Shown here: positions 40,365-48,645 of the stretch, one piece after another
Layout: every line of letters starts with the position of its first letter
How positions within the stretch are numbered: position 1 is the stretch's first letter
NCBI GenBank assembly: GCA_035295845.1
Contig: DATGIF010000034.1
Location: forward strand, 31,219 to 95,218
Length of the DNA stretch: 64,000 bases
Reading direction: 5' to 3'
Source of the DNA: Palsa-892 sp035295845
GTDB taxonomy: Bacteria; Pseudomonadota; Alphaproteobacteria; Rhizobiales; Xanthobacteraceae
Program-made: the position numbers and the translations under genes
The notes under the pieces: model-generated
Told to the model about the DNA's origin: nothing
The model's input: only the letters and a program-made list of their open reading frames with translations
Databases searched by the model: none

Positions 40365-41336
40365 TCAATGCACGCTCGGCTTCTTCAAAAACTGGCTGCG
40401 CTCGCCGGATTTCACCGTCACGTCGAACGTGTCGCCGTCGCGGTGAACGGTGAGCGGCACGCCCACGCCGGCGTTCCCGAGCGACCAGATTTTCCGATAG
40501 AAGTCCGCAAGATCGCTCACGCCCGCGCCGCCGACGGCGAGAATGATGTCGCCGGTCTTTAATTCGGCGCGCCGCGCCGGCCCGCGCTTGGCGAGCCCGG
40601 CGACCACGACCCGCTGGTCGATCTCGGTGGAATAGAGTCCGAGCCATGGCCGCGCCGGGCGGCCGAGGCGGCCGAACTTCACGAGGTCGGTGAGCACCGG
40701 CTTCAGGATATCGATCGGCACCATCATGTTGATCGGCTCGGCGCGGCCGCCGTCGCGCGTGCGCTCGAGCTGCAATGAGCCGATGCCCAAAAGGTCGCCG
40801 GCAGGGCCGATCAGCGCCGTGCCGCCCCAGTTCGGATGAAACGGCGCAGTGAAGATCGCCTCGTCGAGGTAATATTCCCAGTAGCCGGCGAATTCCTGTT
40901 TCGCCACGATGCGCGCGGCGACCGCATGCGCCCGCCCGCCCGCGCCCGCGACCACCACGCTTTCGCCGACCTTGGCGGTCGCGGATTGATCGAAGGAAAA
41001 CGCAGGCAGGCCGAGCGGCGAGAGCGCTTGCACGAGGCCAAAGCCGGTTTCCTGGTCGAAAGCGAGCACATGGCCGGGAACTTTCCGCCCGTCATGGGTT
41101 GAAAGCCAAATCGTCTCGGCTTCGGTGACGAGATAGCCGATCGTGAGCACAAGGCCGTTCTCGCGGATCACCACGCCGTTGCCTGCGCGCTCCGTGCCCA
41201 GCACTTCGGCGGTGGCGGCATCGGGGGGAATGACCGCGCGCAGGCCCACGACCGATGTCAGCGCCCGGTTGAGATCGTAGCCATAGTCCGAAGGATTCGG
41301 CTGAAGTTCCTCCGCGACGACCCATTCGCTCGGCAT
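40365..41336 (-). CDS. HtrA/DegP-like PDZ protein lacking the catalytic triad
   Basis: The product has 323 residues. The N-terminal part has the S1C trypsin-like fold: AGNGVVIRENGLVLTIGYLV, then LAFDQETGFGLVQ, then FHPNWGGTALIGPAGDLLGIGS. By alignment to the family core, His is Tyr68, Asp is Gly98 and Ser is Trp170, so proteolysis is not expected. A PDZ domain follows (RPWLGLYST..RVVVAGLAKRGPARRAELKTGDIILAVGGAGVSDLADFYRKI). No signal peptide is seen. A cytosolic binding or scaffold role is possible. AAAGGACAC precedes the ATG. It lies between radA and alr, on the same strand as both. Confidence 0.82.
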   Translation of the reverse strand: MPSEWVVAEELQPNPSDYGYDLNRALTSVVGLRAVIPPDAATAEVLGTERAGNGVVIRENGLVLTIGYLVTEAETIWLSTHDGRKVPGHVLAFDQETGFGLVQALSPLGLPAFSFDQSATAKVGESVVVAGAGGRAHAVAARIVAKQEFAGYWEYYLDEAIFTAPFHPNWGGTALIGPAGDLLGIGSLQLERTRDGGRAEPINMMVPIDILKPVLTDLVKFGRLGRPARPWLGLYSTEIDQRVVVAGLAKRGPARRAELKTGDIILAVGGAGVSDLADFYRKIWSLGNAGVGVPLTVHRDGDTFDVTVKSGERSQFLKKPSVH

Positions 41337-41348
41337 GCAAGTGTCCTT

Positions 41349-42515
41349 TCAGCCGCCAATATAGGTGCGCCGGTAGCGGCTGCCCAGCCGGGTCAGTATT
41401 TCGTAGCCCACGGTGCCGGAGGAGGCGGCGAGGTCATCGACCGAAATCCCTTCGCCGAGCAACGTCGCGACCTCACCGCGCTTGACCGCGCCGGAAGGCA
41501 GATCGGTGACGTCGACGACGACAAGATCCATGGATACGCGGCCCACCGACGGGCAACGCTTGCCGGCGATCACGGCCTCCATGCCGGGCTTCGCATTGGT
41601 CGAGCCCGAGGCGCGCGGGATTCCGTCGGCGTAGCCTGCTGAAAGCACCGCGAGGCGGCTGTCGCGGGCGAGCTTGAATTCGCCGCCATAGCCGACGGTG
41701 TCGCCGGCTTTGGCCTGCCGCACCTGGATGATTTTCACGTCGAGCCGCACCACCGGCCGCATCGGATTGTCGCCGGCAATCAGCGCGCGGCCGCCATAAA
41801 GCGAAATACCGGGGCGCACGAGATCGAAGCGCGAGTCAGGATGCGCGAGAAGACCGGCGGAATTGGCGAGCGAGGCGGCAATGCCCGGAAATTTCGCGGC
41901 GTGCGCCTTGAAATCAGCAATCTGCTTCGCAGTCATCGGCTGACCGGCTTCATCGGCGCGGGCGAGGTGACTCATTACCAGCGCGGGTTTGAAGGCGAGC
42001 GCCTTTAGCTTGGCGGCGAGCGCGCCCGCTTCGTCGGCGGAAAGGCCATGGCGCGACATGCCGGTGTCGATGTGGATCGCGGCGGCGAGCGGCTCCTTCG
42101 CCGTGCGCGCGGCGGCATCCCATTCCTCGATTTCCGCCATCGAGCCGAGCACCGGCCGCGCGTCGATGTCGCGGAAGGCACTGGCGGTGCCGGGATTGAG
42201 GCCGTTCAGCACATAGATCGCGGCATCGGGGGCGACCGTGCGGAGCTTCAGCGCCTCGTCCAGAAGCGCCACGAAAAACGTCTTGCAGCCGGTCTTGGCG
42301 AGCGCCGCGGCGGCGGGCTCAAGCCCGATGCCGTAGGCGTCGGCTTTCACCACCGCCGCGCACTCGGCGGGCTTGGCGCGCGCCGCGAGGTCGCGGTAAT
42401 TCGCCACAAGCGCGTTTAGATCAATCGTCAGGAGGCCGCCCGCTTCGGCGTCGCCGGGGCCGAAGGCGGCTTCCGTTTCTTCCGGTTTTGCGCGGGCGGC
42501 GGCTTTCTGGCTCAT
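41349..42515 (-). CDS. alr: Alanine racemase
   Basis: Alr interconverts L- and D-alanine with PLP to supply peptidoglycan. The 388-residue protein has the PLP lysine K57 in VVKADAYGIG, the HIDTGMSRHGL and ISLYGGRAL segments, and the second catalytic Tyr in LSAGYADGIPRASG. VSMDLVVVDVTDLP and VGYEILTRLGSRYRRTYIGG end it. The ATG at 42515 is chosen; an in-frame codon 46 residues earlier would add an unlikely leader. The first 25 residues (SQKAAARAKPEETEAAFGPGDAEAG) are poorly conserved. It lies next to the HtrA-like gene, 12 bases apart. Confidence 0.94.
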   Translation of the reverse strand: MSQKAAARAKPEETEAAFGPGDAEAGGLLTIDLNALVANYRDLAARAKPAECAAVVKADAYGIGLEPAAAALAKTGCKTFFVALLDEALKLRTVAPDAAIYVLNGLNPGTASAFRDIDARPVLGSMAEIEEWDAAARTAKEPLAAAIHIDTGMSRHGLSADEAGALAAKLKALAFKPALVMSHLARADEAGQPMTAKQIADFKAHAAKFPGIAASLANSAGLLAHPDSRFDLVRPGISLYGGRALIAGDNPMRPVVRLDVKIIQVRQAKAGDTVGYGGEFKLARDSRLAVLSAGYADGIPRASGSTNAKPGMEAVIAGKRCPSVGRVSMDLVVVDVTDLPSGAVKRGEVATLLGEGISVDDLAASSGTVGYEILTRLGSRYRRTYIGG

Positions 42516-42627
42516 TTTTTCGTCTCTCGCGATCGAGGTGAACCTTAGCCTATCCTCGATCGTTCTTGGATGCAGGATCGGCGTGGCGCAATTCGGGCCG
42601 CGCTCGATGCGAGCCTGTGAGGCAACC

Positions 42628-42777
42628 ATGATTCGCAAACTGAAATCGGGCAAATACCGGCTTTATTCCCGCAAGCAAAATCCGAAGACCGGCCGCCGGC
42701 GCAACCTGGGGACCTTCCCGACGCGCGCCGCCGCCGAAAAGCACGAGCGCGCGGTGCAGTATTTCAAGCGGCATTAG
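42628..42777 (+). CDS. Small basic protein of unknown function (49 aa)
   Basis: The product is 49 residues: MIRKLKSGKYRLYSRKQNPKTGRR is followed by RNLGTFPTRAAAEKHERAVQYFKRH. It is strongly basic (about 14 Lys/Arg/His in 49). The two halves resemble the small beta-hairpin 'KSGKYRLYSRK' plus 'AAAEKHERAVQYFKRH' helix seen in DNA-binding integrase Arm-like domains, where such segments precede the catalytic part; this is a resemblance only. GTGAGGCAACC precedes the ATG. It lies alone on the plus strand between alr and dnaB. Strong codon usage and the following hairpin suggest a true gene. Confidence 0.7.
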   Translation: MIRKLKSGKYRLYSRKQNPKTGRRRNLGTFPTRAAAEKHERAVQYFKRH

Positions 42778-42785
42778 GACGGTTG

Positions 42786-42808
42786 CCGTTCCGGACGCGC
42801 CGGAACGG
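42786..42808 (+). terminator. Hairpin between convergent genes
   Basis: A perfect 9-bp stem (CCGTTCCGG with CCGGAACGG) and 5-nt loop lies between the stops of the 49-aa gene and dnaB. The T-run is weak on both sides, so it may act on either strand. Confidence 0.5.
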
Positions 42809-42818
42809 TCAAGTTTGA

Positions 42819-44315
42819 TTATCCCCGCCGCTCCGGCAGGCGTTCCTCGCGTCCGAGATTGCTGAAGCGCGTGACATGCGCCTCGAACGAAAGCTTCACG
42901 GTGCCGGTCGGCCCGTGGCGCTGCTTGCCGATGATGAGCTCGGCGCGGTTCTCCGCGGCCTTCATGTCGAGCTCCCACTTGAACCATTCCTCCGAGCCTT
43001 CGCGCGGCTCGCGGTTCTTCAAATAGTATTCCTCGCGGAAGACGAAGAGCACGACGTCGGCGTCCTGCTCGATCGAGCCCGACTCGCGCAAGTCCGAAAG
43101 CTGCGGCCGCTTGTCGTCGCGGCTTTCCACCTGGCGCGAGAGCTGCGAGAGCGCGAGAATTGGAACATCGAGTTCCTTCGCCAGCGCTTTGAGGCCGGTG
43201 GTGATTTCCGTCACTTCCTGCACGCGGCCTTCCATCGCCCGCCGCGTCGAGCCGGACAGGAGCTGAAGATAATCGACGATCATCAGGTCGAGCCCGCGTT
43301 GGCGCTTGAGCCGCCGCGCGCGTGCGGCGAGCTGCGCGATCGAGATGCCGCCGGTTTCGTCGATGAACAGCGGGATCGACTGCATCGTCTGGGCGGCGGC
43401 GGCGAGCTTGGTGAAGTCGGCCTCCGAAATGTCGCCGCGGCGGACGCGCGAGGAGGGGATTTCAGTCTGTTCCGAAAGAATGCGGGTCGCGAGCTGCTCC
43501 GCCGACATTTCGAGCGAGAAGAATCCGACGATGCCGCCGGAGACGGTCTCAATCGAGCCGTCGGGCCGCGGCTTGCCGCGGTAATCGACCGCGACGTTAT
43601 AGGCGACGTTGGTCGCCAGCGCCGTCTTCCCCATGCCGGGGCGGCCGGCAATGATGATGAGGTCGGAAGGCTGCATGCCGCCCATCAACTGGTCGAGGTC
43701 GACAAGACCGGTGGCAAGCCCCGACAGATGCCCGTCGCGCTGATAGGCCTTGCTCGCGAGATCAACGGCGTCCTTCAGCGCGTCGGAGAAGCGCAGGAAG
43801 CCGCCGTCATAGCGCCCGGTTTCGGCGAGCGCATAAAGCTGCCGCTCCACCTCCTCGATCTGCGCCTGCGGCGCGAAATCGACCGGCGCGTCGTAGGCGA
43901 CATTGACGATGTTCTCGCCGATCTGGATGAGGTCGCGCCGCGTCGAAAGATCGTAAATGGTGCGGCCGTAATCCTCGGCGTTGATGACGGTGGTGGCTTC
44001 CGCGGCAAGGCGCGCGAGATATTGCGAAAGCGGAATGCCGGCGATGTCGGCGTCAGGCGGAAGAAACGTCTTCAGCGTCACCGGCGTCGCGACCTTGCCG
44101 GCGCGGATGATGCCGGCCGCCACCTCGTAGATTTTCTGATGCACCGGCTCGAAGAAATGTTTCGGATCGAGAAAATCCGAGACGCGATAGAACGCCTCGT
44201 TATTGACGAGGACCGCGCCCAGCAGCGCCTGCTCCGCCTCGACGTTGTGCGGCATCTGCCGGTAGTTTGGCTCCGGCTGGTCGACGACTTTTCGCAGCGC
44301 TGATTCGATGGCCAT
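42819..44315 (-). CDS. dnaB: Replicative DNA helicase
   Basis: DnaB is the hexameric 5'-3' helicase of the replication fork. The 498-residue protein has the N-terminal helical domain (RQMPHNVEAEQALLGAVLVNNEAF), a linker, and the RecA-like C-terminal domain. Walker A is IAGRPGMGKTALATNVA (about residue 222), Walker B lies in LDLMIVDYLQLL and the loop motifs are in QLSRQVESRDDKRPQLSDLRESGSIEQDADVVLF. No intein is present. It follows rplI and cfa on the minus strand, in the order commonly seen in Rhizobiales. It is preceded by about 180 non-coding bases. Confidence 0.98.
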   Translation of the reverse strand: MAIESALRKVVDQPEPNYRQMPHNVEAEQALLGAVLVNNEAFYRVSDFLDPKHFFEPVHQKIYEVAAGIIRAGKVATPVTLKTFLPPDADIAGIPLSQYLARLAAEATTVINAEDYGRTIYDLSTRRDLIQIGENIVNVAYDAPVDFAPQAQIEEVERQLYALAETGRYDGGFLRFSDALKDAVDLASKAYQRDGHLSGLATGLVDLDQLMGGMQPSDLIIIAGRPGMGKTALATNVAYNVAVDYRGKPRPDGSIETVSGGIVGFFSLEMSAEQLATRILSEQTEIPSSRVRRGDISEADFTKLAAAAQTMQSIPLFIDETGGISIAQLAARARRLKRQRGLDLMIVDYLQLLSGSTRRAMEGRVQEVTEITTGLKALAKELDVPILALSQLSRQVESRDDKRPQLSDLRESGSIEQDADVVLFVFREEYYLKNREPREGSEEWFKWELDMKAAENRAELIIGKQRHGPTGTVKLSFEAHVTRFSNLGREERLPERRG

Positions 44316-44495
44316 GGCGGCAAGTCAGGTTGATCTTCGAGCTGAGGCAAATTTGGCTTAGCACGGCGGGAGCGAGCGCCAACAAAACGCGCGACTCAAT
44401 CCACCAATTCACATGATAGGCGCAACTGTGTGCGAAAAAAGATTCAAGCTTGACTGTGAAGAAAAGTCGGAGATCGCGGGCGGCGAGGCCGGATG

Positions 44496-45755
44496 CTACT
44501 CGCCGGCGAGCCGCATCACCGGTTTCGCGCGGCGCTCGGCGGCGCGCAGCCGCTCCTCGGCCTGGCCGATATAGTCGCGCGTGAGCGGCACCGCCTGCTG
44601 CCGCCGCGCCAGCTGAATCTGGAATACCACCATCCCCTGATGGCGGAAGGCCATCTCCGACGCGGCGAGGTAAAATTCCCACATGCGGCAGAAGCGCTCA
44701 TCATAAAGAGCCACCACCTCCTCGCGCCGCGCGAGGAAGCGCTCACGCCATGCCTTTAGTGTCTCGGCGTAATGCAACCGCAAGACCTCGATGTCGGTGA
44801 CGATGAGGCCCGAGCGCTCGATCACCGGCACCACCTCGGAGAGCGACGGAATATAGCCGCCGGGGAAGATGTATTTCTTGATCCAGCCGCTGGTCGCCGA
44901 GGGGCGGCCGGAACGGCCGATCGAGTGGACGAGCGCCACCCCGTCCTTGTTCAGCATTTCCGCGATCTTGCGGAAATAGGCGGCATAATGATTGACGCCC
45001 ACATGCTCGAACATGCCGACCGAGACGATGCGGTCGAAGCATTCGTCGATATCCCGGTAATCCTGCAGCCGGAACTCGACCTTTCCCCTGAGGCCGCGTT
45101 CCGTGACCCGCGCCCGCGCCGCCGCCACCTGTTCATCGGAGAGGGTCACGCCGGTGACATGCTTGGCGCTGGCGATTTCCGACAGATAAAGCCCGAGGCC
45201 GCCCCAGCCCGAGCCGATGTCGAGGACGCGCAGGCCCGGCTTGTCCATCAGAAGTTTTGCCGCGAGATGGCGCTTCTTGGCGATCTGCGCATCGTCAAGC
45301 GTCGTGCCTTCATCCTCGAAGTACGCGCAAGAATATTGCCGGTCGGCATCGAGGAAGAGGGAATAGAGACGGCCGTCGAGGTCGTAATGGTGGTGGACAT
45401 TCTTCCGCGCGCGTTGGCGCGGGTTGAATTGCGCGACCCGGCGGCCGAGATAACGCGCGCCCGCGACCGCAAGCGAAGCAAACGTCGCCGCGCCGTGGTT
45501 TTGCGATTCAACGAGATCAAGAAAGTCGGCGAGCGAACCTTCGGTTACGCGAAAGCTTCCATCCATAAAGGCTTCGCCGAGCCTGAGGTCCGGATCGCTG
45601 AGAATCCACCAGAGTGTCGCAGGACTATCGAAGGCGATGGTGATCGGCTTGCCGGTTCCGTCACCGACCATGAAGGAGTGCCGCGGGCCGAGCTGAACCT
45701 TGAGCGCGCCCCGCTTTACGAGTTTCCTCATTATGCGTTTAAGCCAACGCACCAT
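44496..45755 (-). CDS. cfa: Cyclopropane-fatty-acyl-phospholipid synthase family methyltransferase
   Basis: Cfa methylenates the double bonds of membrane phospholipid acyl chains using SAM. The 419-residue protein has the SAM motif VLDIGSGWGGLGLYLSE and the bicarbonate-binding and active-site region, including SVGMFEHVG. SCAYFEDEGTTLDDAQIAKKRHLAAKLL precedes the SAM motif. LQDYRDI and QLARRQQAVPLTRDYI are also typical of Cfa. The start 45755 (ATG with AAGGCG upstream) is preferred over a TTG nine codons earlier. It is a single gene upstream of dnaB. Confidence 0.93.
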   Translation of the reverse strand: MVRWLKRIMRKLVKRGALKVQLGPRHSFMVGDGTGKPITIAFDSPATLWWILSDPDLRLGEAFMDGSFRVTEGSLADFLDLVESQNHGAATFASLAVAGARYLGRRVAQFNPRQRARKNVHHHYDLDGRLYSLFLDADRQYSCAYFEDEGTTLDDAQIAKKRHLAAKLLMDKPGLRVLDIGSGWGGLGLYLSEIASAKHVTGVTLSDEQVAAARARVTERGLRGKVEFRLQDYRDIDECFDRIVSVGMFEHVGVNHYAAYFRKIAEMLNKDGVALVHSIGRSGRPSATSGWIKKYIFPGGYIPSLSEVVPVIERSGLIVTDIEVLRLHYAETLKAWRERFLARREEVVALYDERFCRMWEFYLAASEMAFRHQGMVVFQIQLARRQQAVPLTRDYIGQAEERLRAAERRAKPVMRLAGE

Positions 45756-45925
45756 GACCAAACGCGCCTTAGCCGCCTTCAAGGCCCGGCATCCCCTCGC
45801 CGGCGCCGGAAGGAATTAAAGCATATGGTATCGAGTTAGGGCAATCGCCAATCGCGCGAGATGCGGGCGCGCGGCCGGCCTGCTAGGCTTTCCGCGGCGC
45901 GAAAAACGGAATGCGGGAGGACGTC

Positions 45926-47218
45926 ATGGCCATGACCGGCGGATCGCAATCGAAGCTTGCCACCGTGCTGCGCGTAACCAGCGGCAACTTCCTCGAAATG
46001 TTCGATTTCTTCCTGTTCGGCTTCTACGCCTCCTATATTTCGCGCACCTTTTTTCCGCTCGATAACGAATTCGCCTCGCTGATGCTGACCTTCATGACCT
46101 TCGGCGCGGGCTTCCTCATGCGGCCTCTGGGGGCGATCGTGCTGGGCGGCTATGTCGACCGGGTCGGCCGCCGCCGGGGGCTGATCGTCACGCTTTCCAT
46201 CATGGCTTTCGGCACGATTCTCATCGCTTTCGTGCCGGGCTATGCGACGATCGGCCTGTTGGCGCCCCTGCTCGTGCTCGTCGGCCGGCTGTTGCAAGGC
46301 TTTTCGGCCGGCGCAGAACTGGGCGGCGTCTCGGTATATCTCTCGGAGATGGCGACGCCCGGCAACAAGGGCTTCTATGTAAGCTGGCAGTCGGGCAGCC
46401 AGCAGGTGGCGATTATCGTCGCGGCGGCGATCGGCTACGCCCTCAACGAATACCTCGCGCCGCAAGCGATCAGCGACTGGGGCTGGCGCATTCCGTTCTT
46501 CATCGGCTGCATGATCGTGCCGATCATTTTCATCATCCGCCAGTCGCTGGCCGAGACCGAGGTTTTTCTGGCGAAGAAACACCACCCGAGCTTCGGTGAA
46601 ATCTGCCGCGACATGCTCGTCAACTGGCAGATCGTGGTCGCCGGCACGATGCTGGTGATCATGACCACCGTGTCGTTCTATCTGATCACGGTCTACACGC
46701 CGACCTTCGGCAAGAACGTGCTCAAGCTCACCGCCGCCGACAGCCTGCTCGTCACGTTCGCGGTCGGGGTTTCGAATTTGATCTGGCTTCCGCTCTGGGG
46801 CGCGGTGTCGGACCGCATCGGCCGCAAGCCCGTCTTGCTGGGTTTCACCATCCTGACGATTCTCACCGCTTATCCCGCGCTCGCCTGGCTCGTGGCGGAC
46901 CCCAGTTTCCAGCGCATGCTCGCCGCCGAGCTGTGGCTGTCGTTCCTCTATGGCAGCTATAACGGCGCGATGGTCGTCACGCTCACCGAGGTGATGCCTT
47001 CCGACGTGCGCACGGCGGGATTTTCGCTCGCCTACAGCCTCGCCACCGCGCTGTTCGGCGGCTTCACGCCCGCGATTTCAACCGCGCTGATCGAGGCAAC
47101 CGGCAATAAGGCCGCCCCCGGCTTCTGGATGTCATTCGCGGCCGTTTGCGGCTTGATCGCGACCTTCATGCTGCTCGGCAAGCGGCAATCGGCGGCCGCG
47201 GAATCGCTGCCGGCCTGA
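45926..47218 (+). CDS. MFS transporter, metabolite:H+ symporter family (citrate/tricarballylate-like)
   Basis: A 430-residue, 12-helix transporter. Helix 1 carries FLEMFDFFLFGFYASYISRTFFP, the loop motif is GGYVDRVGRRRGLIVTLSIMAFGTILIAFVP, and GRLLQGFSAGAELGGVSVYLSEMATPGNKGFYVSWQSGSQQVA is the MHS-family signature. These features place it close to CitA/TcuC-type dicarboxylate or tricarboxylate proton symporters. Substrate remains unproven. The ATG at 45926 follows GGGAGGACGTC, a better start than one five codons earlier. A strong terminator follows. Confidence 0.9.
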   Translation: MAMTGGSQSKLATVLRVTSGNFLEMFDFFLFGFYASYISRTFFPLDNEFASLMLTFMTFGAGFLMRPLGAIVLGGYVDRVGRRRGLIVTLSIMAFGTILIAFVPGYATIGLLAPLLVLVGRLLQGFSAGAELGGVSVYLSEMATPGNKGFYVSWQSGSQQVAIIVAAAIGYALNEYLAPQAISDWGWRIPFFIGCMIVPIIFIIRQSLAETEVFLAKKHHPSFGEICRDMLVNWQIVVAGTMLVIMTTVSFYLITVYTPTFGKNVLKLTAADSLLVTFAVGVSNLIWLPLWGAVSDRIGRKPVLLGFTILTILTAYPALAWLVADPSFQRMLAAELWLSFLYGSYNGAMVVTLTEVMPSDVRTAGFSLAYSLATALFGGFTPAISTALIEATGNKAAPGFWMSFAAVCGLIATFMLLGKRQSAAAESLPA

Positions 47219-47326
47219 CGCAAAACCGCGAATGTGACACGCTGTCCACAGTCGCGGCGGCGTCATTCGAGCGTCATTTGCGCTGTCTAGACAATGCCCG
47301 TTCGAAAACTCAGCCAAGACCCCCAT

Positions 47327-47358
47327 CGGCCCGGCCTCCCCGCCGGGCCGCTTTTTTT
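47327..47358 (+). terminator. Rho-independent terminator of the MHS transporter gene
   Basis: A perfect 9-bp stem (CGGCCCGGC with GCCGGGCCG), loop of 6, then one C and seven T's on the plus strand, 108 bases after the stop at 47218. It is the clearest terminator in the window. Confidence 0.92.
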
Positions 47359-47369
47359 GGGGTCTGGCG

Positions 47370-47636
47370 CTAGGCCGCGCGGCCGGTTCCCGTGTCTTCG
47401 AACGAGACGCCCATGCGGTTCGGCGTCCGCCACGCCACGCGGCAGTGATGTTTGACGCAATCGATCGGGATCGAGAGGTCGAACTCGTCGGGCAGATAAT
47501 GCGTCGCCACTTCCAGGCACGCGCCGGCAGCCGACATGTTGCGGACGATGCAATCAATGACCGTCAGCCGCCGGTTGTAGATGATCTTGCCGCTTTTCAA
47601 CGTGCGGTGGCGCGGGTGCTTTCTGTACTCGACCAT
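47370..47636 (-). CDS. PilZ-domain protein
   Basis: A short PilZ protein of 88 residues. The c-di-GMP motif RxxxR is present at residues 5-9 (MVEYRKHPRHR), and DxSxxG-like NMSAAGACLEV lies about 30 residues on. The C-terminal FDLSIPIDCVKHHCRVAWRTPNRMGVSFED completes the beta barrel. PilZ proteins bind cyclic di-GMP and control motility, exopolysaccharide or other outputs. The start at 47636 is chosen; an ATG 17 codons upstream (right after AAAGGA) cannot be excluded. It stands alone, convergent to the transporter terminator. Confidence 0.85.
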   Translation of the reverse strand: MVEYRKHPRHRTLKSGKIIYNRRLTVIDCIVRNMSAAGACLEVATHYLPDEFDLSIPIDCVKHHCRVAWRTPNRMGVSFEDTGTGRAA

Positions 47637-47856
47637 AGCCGTAAGCGCCCCTTCCGGGAGCGAAATCGCGTGAACGTTAGCCCTCATTCCTTTCGTAAAA
47701 TTGAATCGATGCCGGACTCCCCGGGCTCAAAGTGACTGTGGCGCTGCGACAAGGCGCCGCCGCGAGCACCCGCCACGGGAGTACGGCCCGGCGCGCAACC
47801 TCCGGAAAACAGCCGGCTATGGTGTATGAATCGTTGACGCGCCGGCGATTGAACGA

Positions 47857-47881
47857 GCCCTCGCGCTGAAAACGCGAGGGC
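47857..47881 (-). terminator. Hairpin after rplI
   Basis: Stem GCCCTCGCG with CGCGAGGGC (9 bp, 7-nt loop), nine bases past the rplI stop on the minus strand. No long T-run follows. It probably ends or stabilises the rpsF-rpsR-DUF2232-rplI mRNA. Confidence 0.6.
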
Positions 47882-47889
47882 AGGGCCGC

Positions 47890-48630
47890 TCACTCCTTCG
47901 CCGGCTTCTCCTTCTTCGGCTTCCTCGCGGGCTTGGCATCGGCGGCCCCGGCCGCGGGCTCCGCCTGCTTCTGGCCGCGCCCTTTGGCGGCGGCTTTAGC
48001 CTCGGCGCCTTCGCCCTCGGCCTTGGCCGCTTTCTCACGCCGCGGCTTTTTGTCCCGTGCCTCATCGCCCTCGGGCGCCCGTTCGAAGAACTTCTCCGCC
48101 GCGATCGCCGCTTCGGCCTTCGCCTCTTCCGCCGCACTCCTCGCCAGCGTGAGATCCTCGCCCTTGGCCTGACGCCTGGCTTCGTCGTGGCTGCGGGCGA
48201 CGTTGACAATGATCGCGACCTCGACCTCGGGATGCAGCTCGACCGCGAGCTTGTGCAGGCCGATGGTCTTGATCGGTGTGTTGAGCACGATCTGCTGGCG
48301 CGAGACCTCGAAGCTTTTCTCGGCGAGCGCCTGCGTGATGTCGCGGGCGGAGACGGAGCCGTAGAGCTGGCCGGTCTCGCCCGCCTGGCGCACAAGCACG
48401 AGCGTTTCGCCGTCGAGCTTTTTCGCGACGACATCGGCGTGCGACTTTTTGTCGGCATTCTTCGCCTCGAGCTCGGCTTTGATCGTCTCGAATTTCTCGC
48501 GGTTTTCCTTGGTGGCGCGGAGCGCCTTGCCTTGCGGCAGAAGAAAATTGCGCGCGAAGCCGTCGCGCACGCGCACCACGTCGCCGATCTGGCCGAGCTT
48601 GGCGACACGTTCGATCAGAATGACTTCCAT
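47890..48630 (-). CDS. rplI: 50S ribosomal protein L9 with a long basic C-terminal extension
   Basis: L9 binds 23S rRNA domain V near the L1 stalk. The 246-residue protein has the standard N domain (MEVILIERVAKLGQIGDVVRVRDGFARNFLLPQGKALRAT), the long connecting helix and the C domain, ending near residue 150. A further ~95 residues are rich in A, K, E and R (KGRGQKQAEPAAGAADAKPARKPKKEKPAKE is the end). Such extensions are known in some alphaproteobacteria. Its role is unknown. DUF2232 lies 15 bases upstream; same transcript is likely. Confidence 0.97.
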   Translation of the reverse strand: MEVILIERVAKLGQIGDVVRVRDGFARNFLLPQGKALRATKENREKFETIKAELEAKNADKKSHADVVAKKLDGETLVLVRQAGETGQLYGSVSARDITQALAEKSFEVSRQQIVLNTPIKTIGLHKLAVELHPEVEVAIIVNVARSHDEARRQAKGEDLTLARSAAEEAKAEAAIAAEKFFERAPEGDEARDKKPRREKAAKAEGEGAEAKAAAKGRGQKQAEPAAGAADAKPARKPKKEKPAKE

Positions 48631-48645
48631 CAGAGGCTCCTTCGT

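Noticed and set aside
44316..44495. A possible replication or dnaB regulatory site in the 180-base gap
   Set aside because: The region is somewhat AT-richer, but I found no DnaA-box cluster (TTATCCACA) or other clear site.
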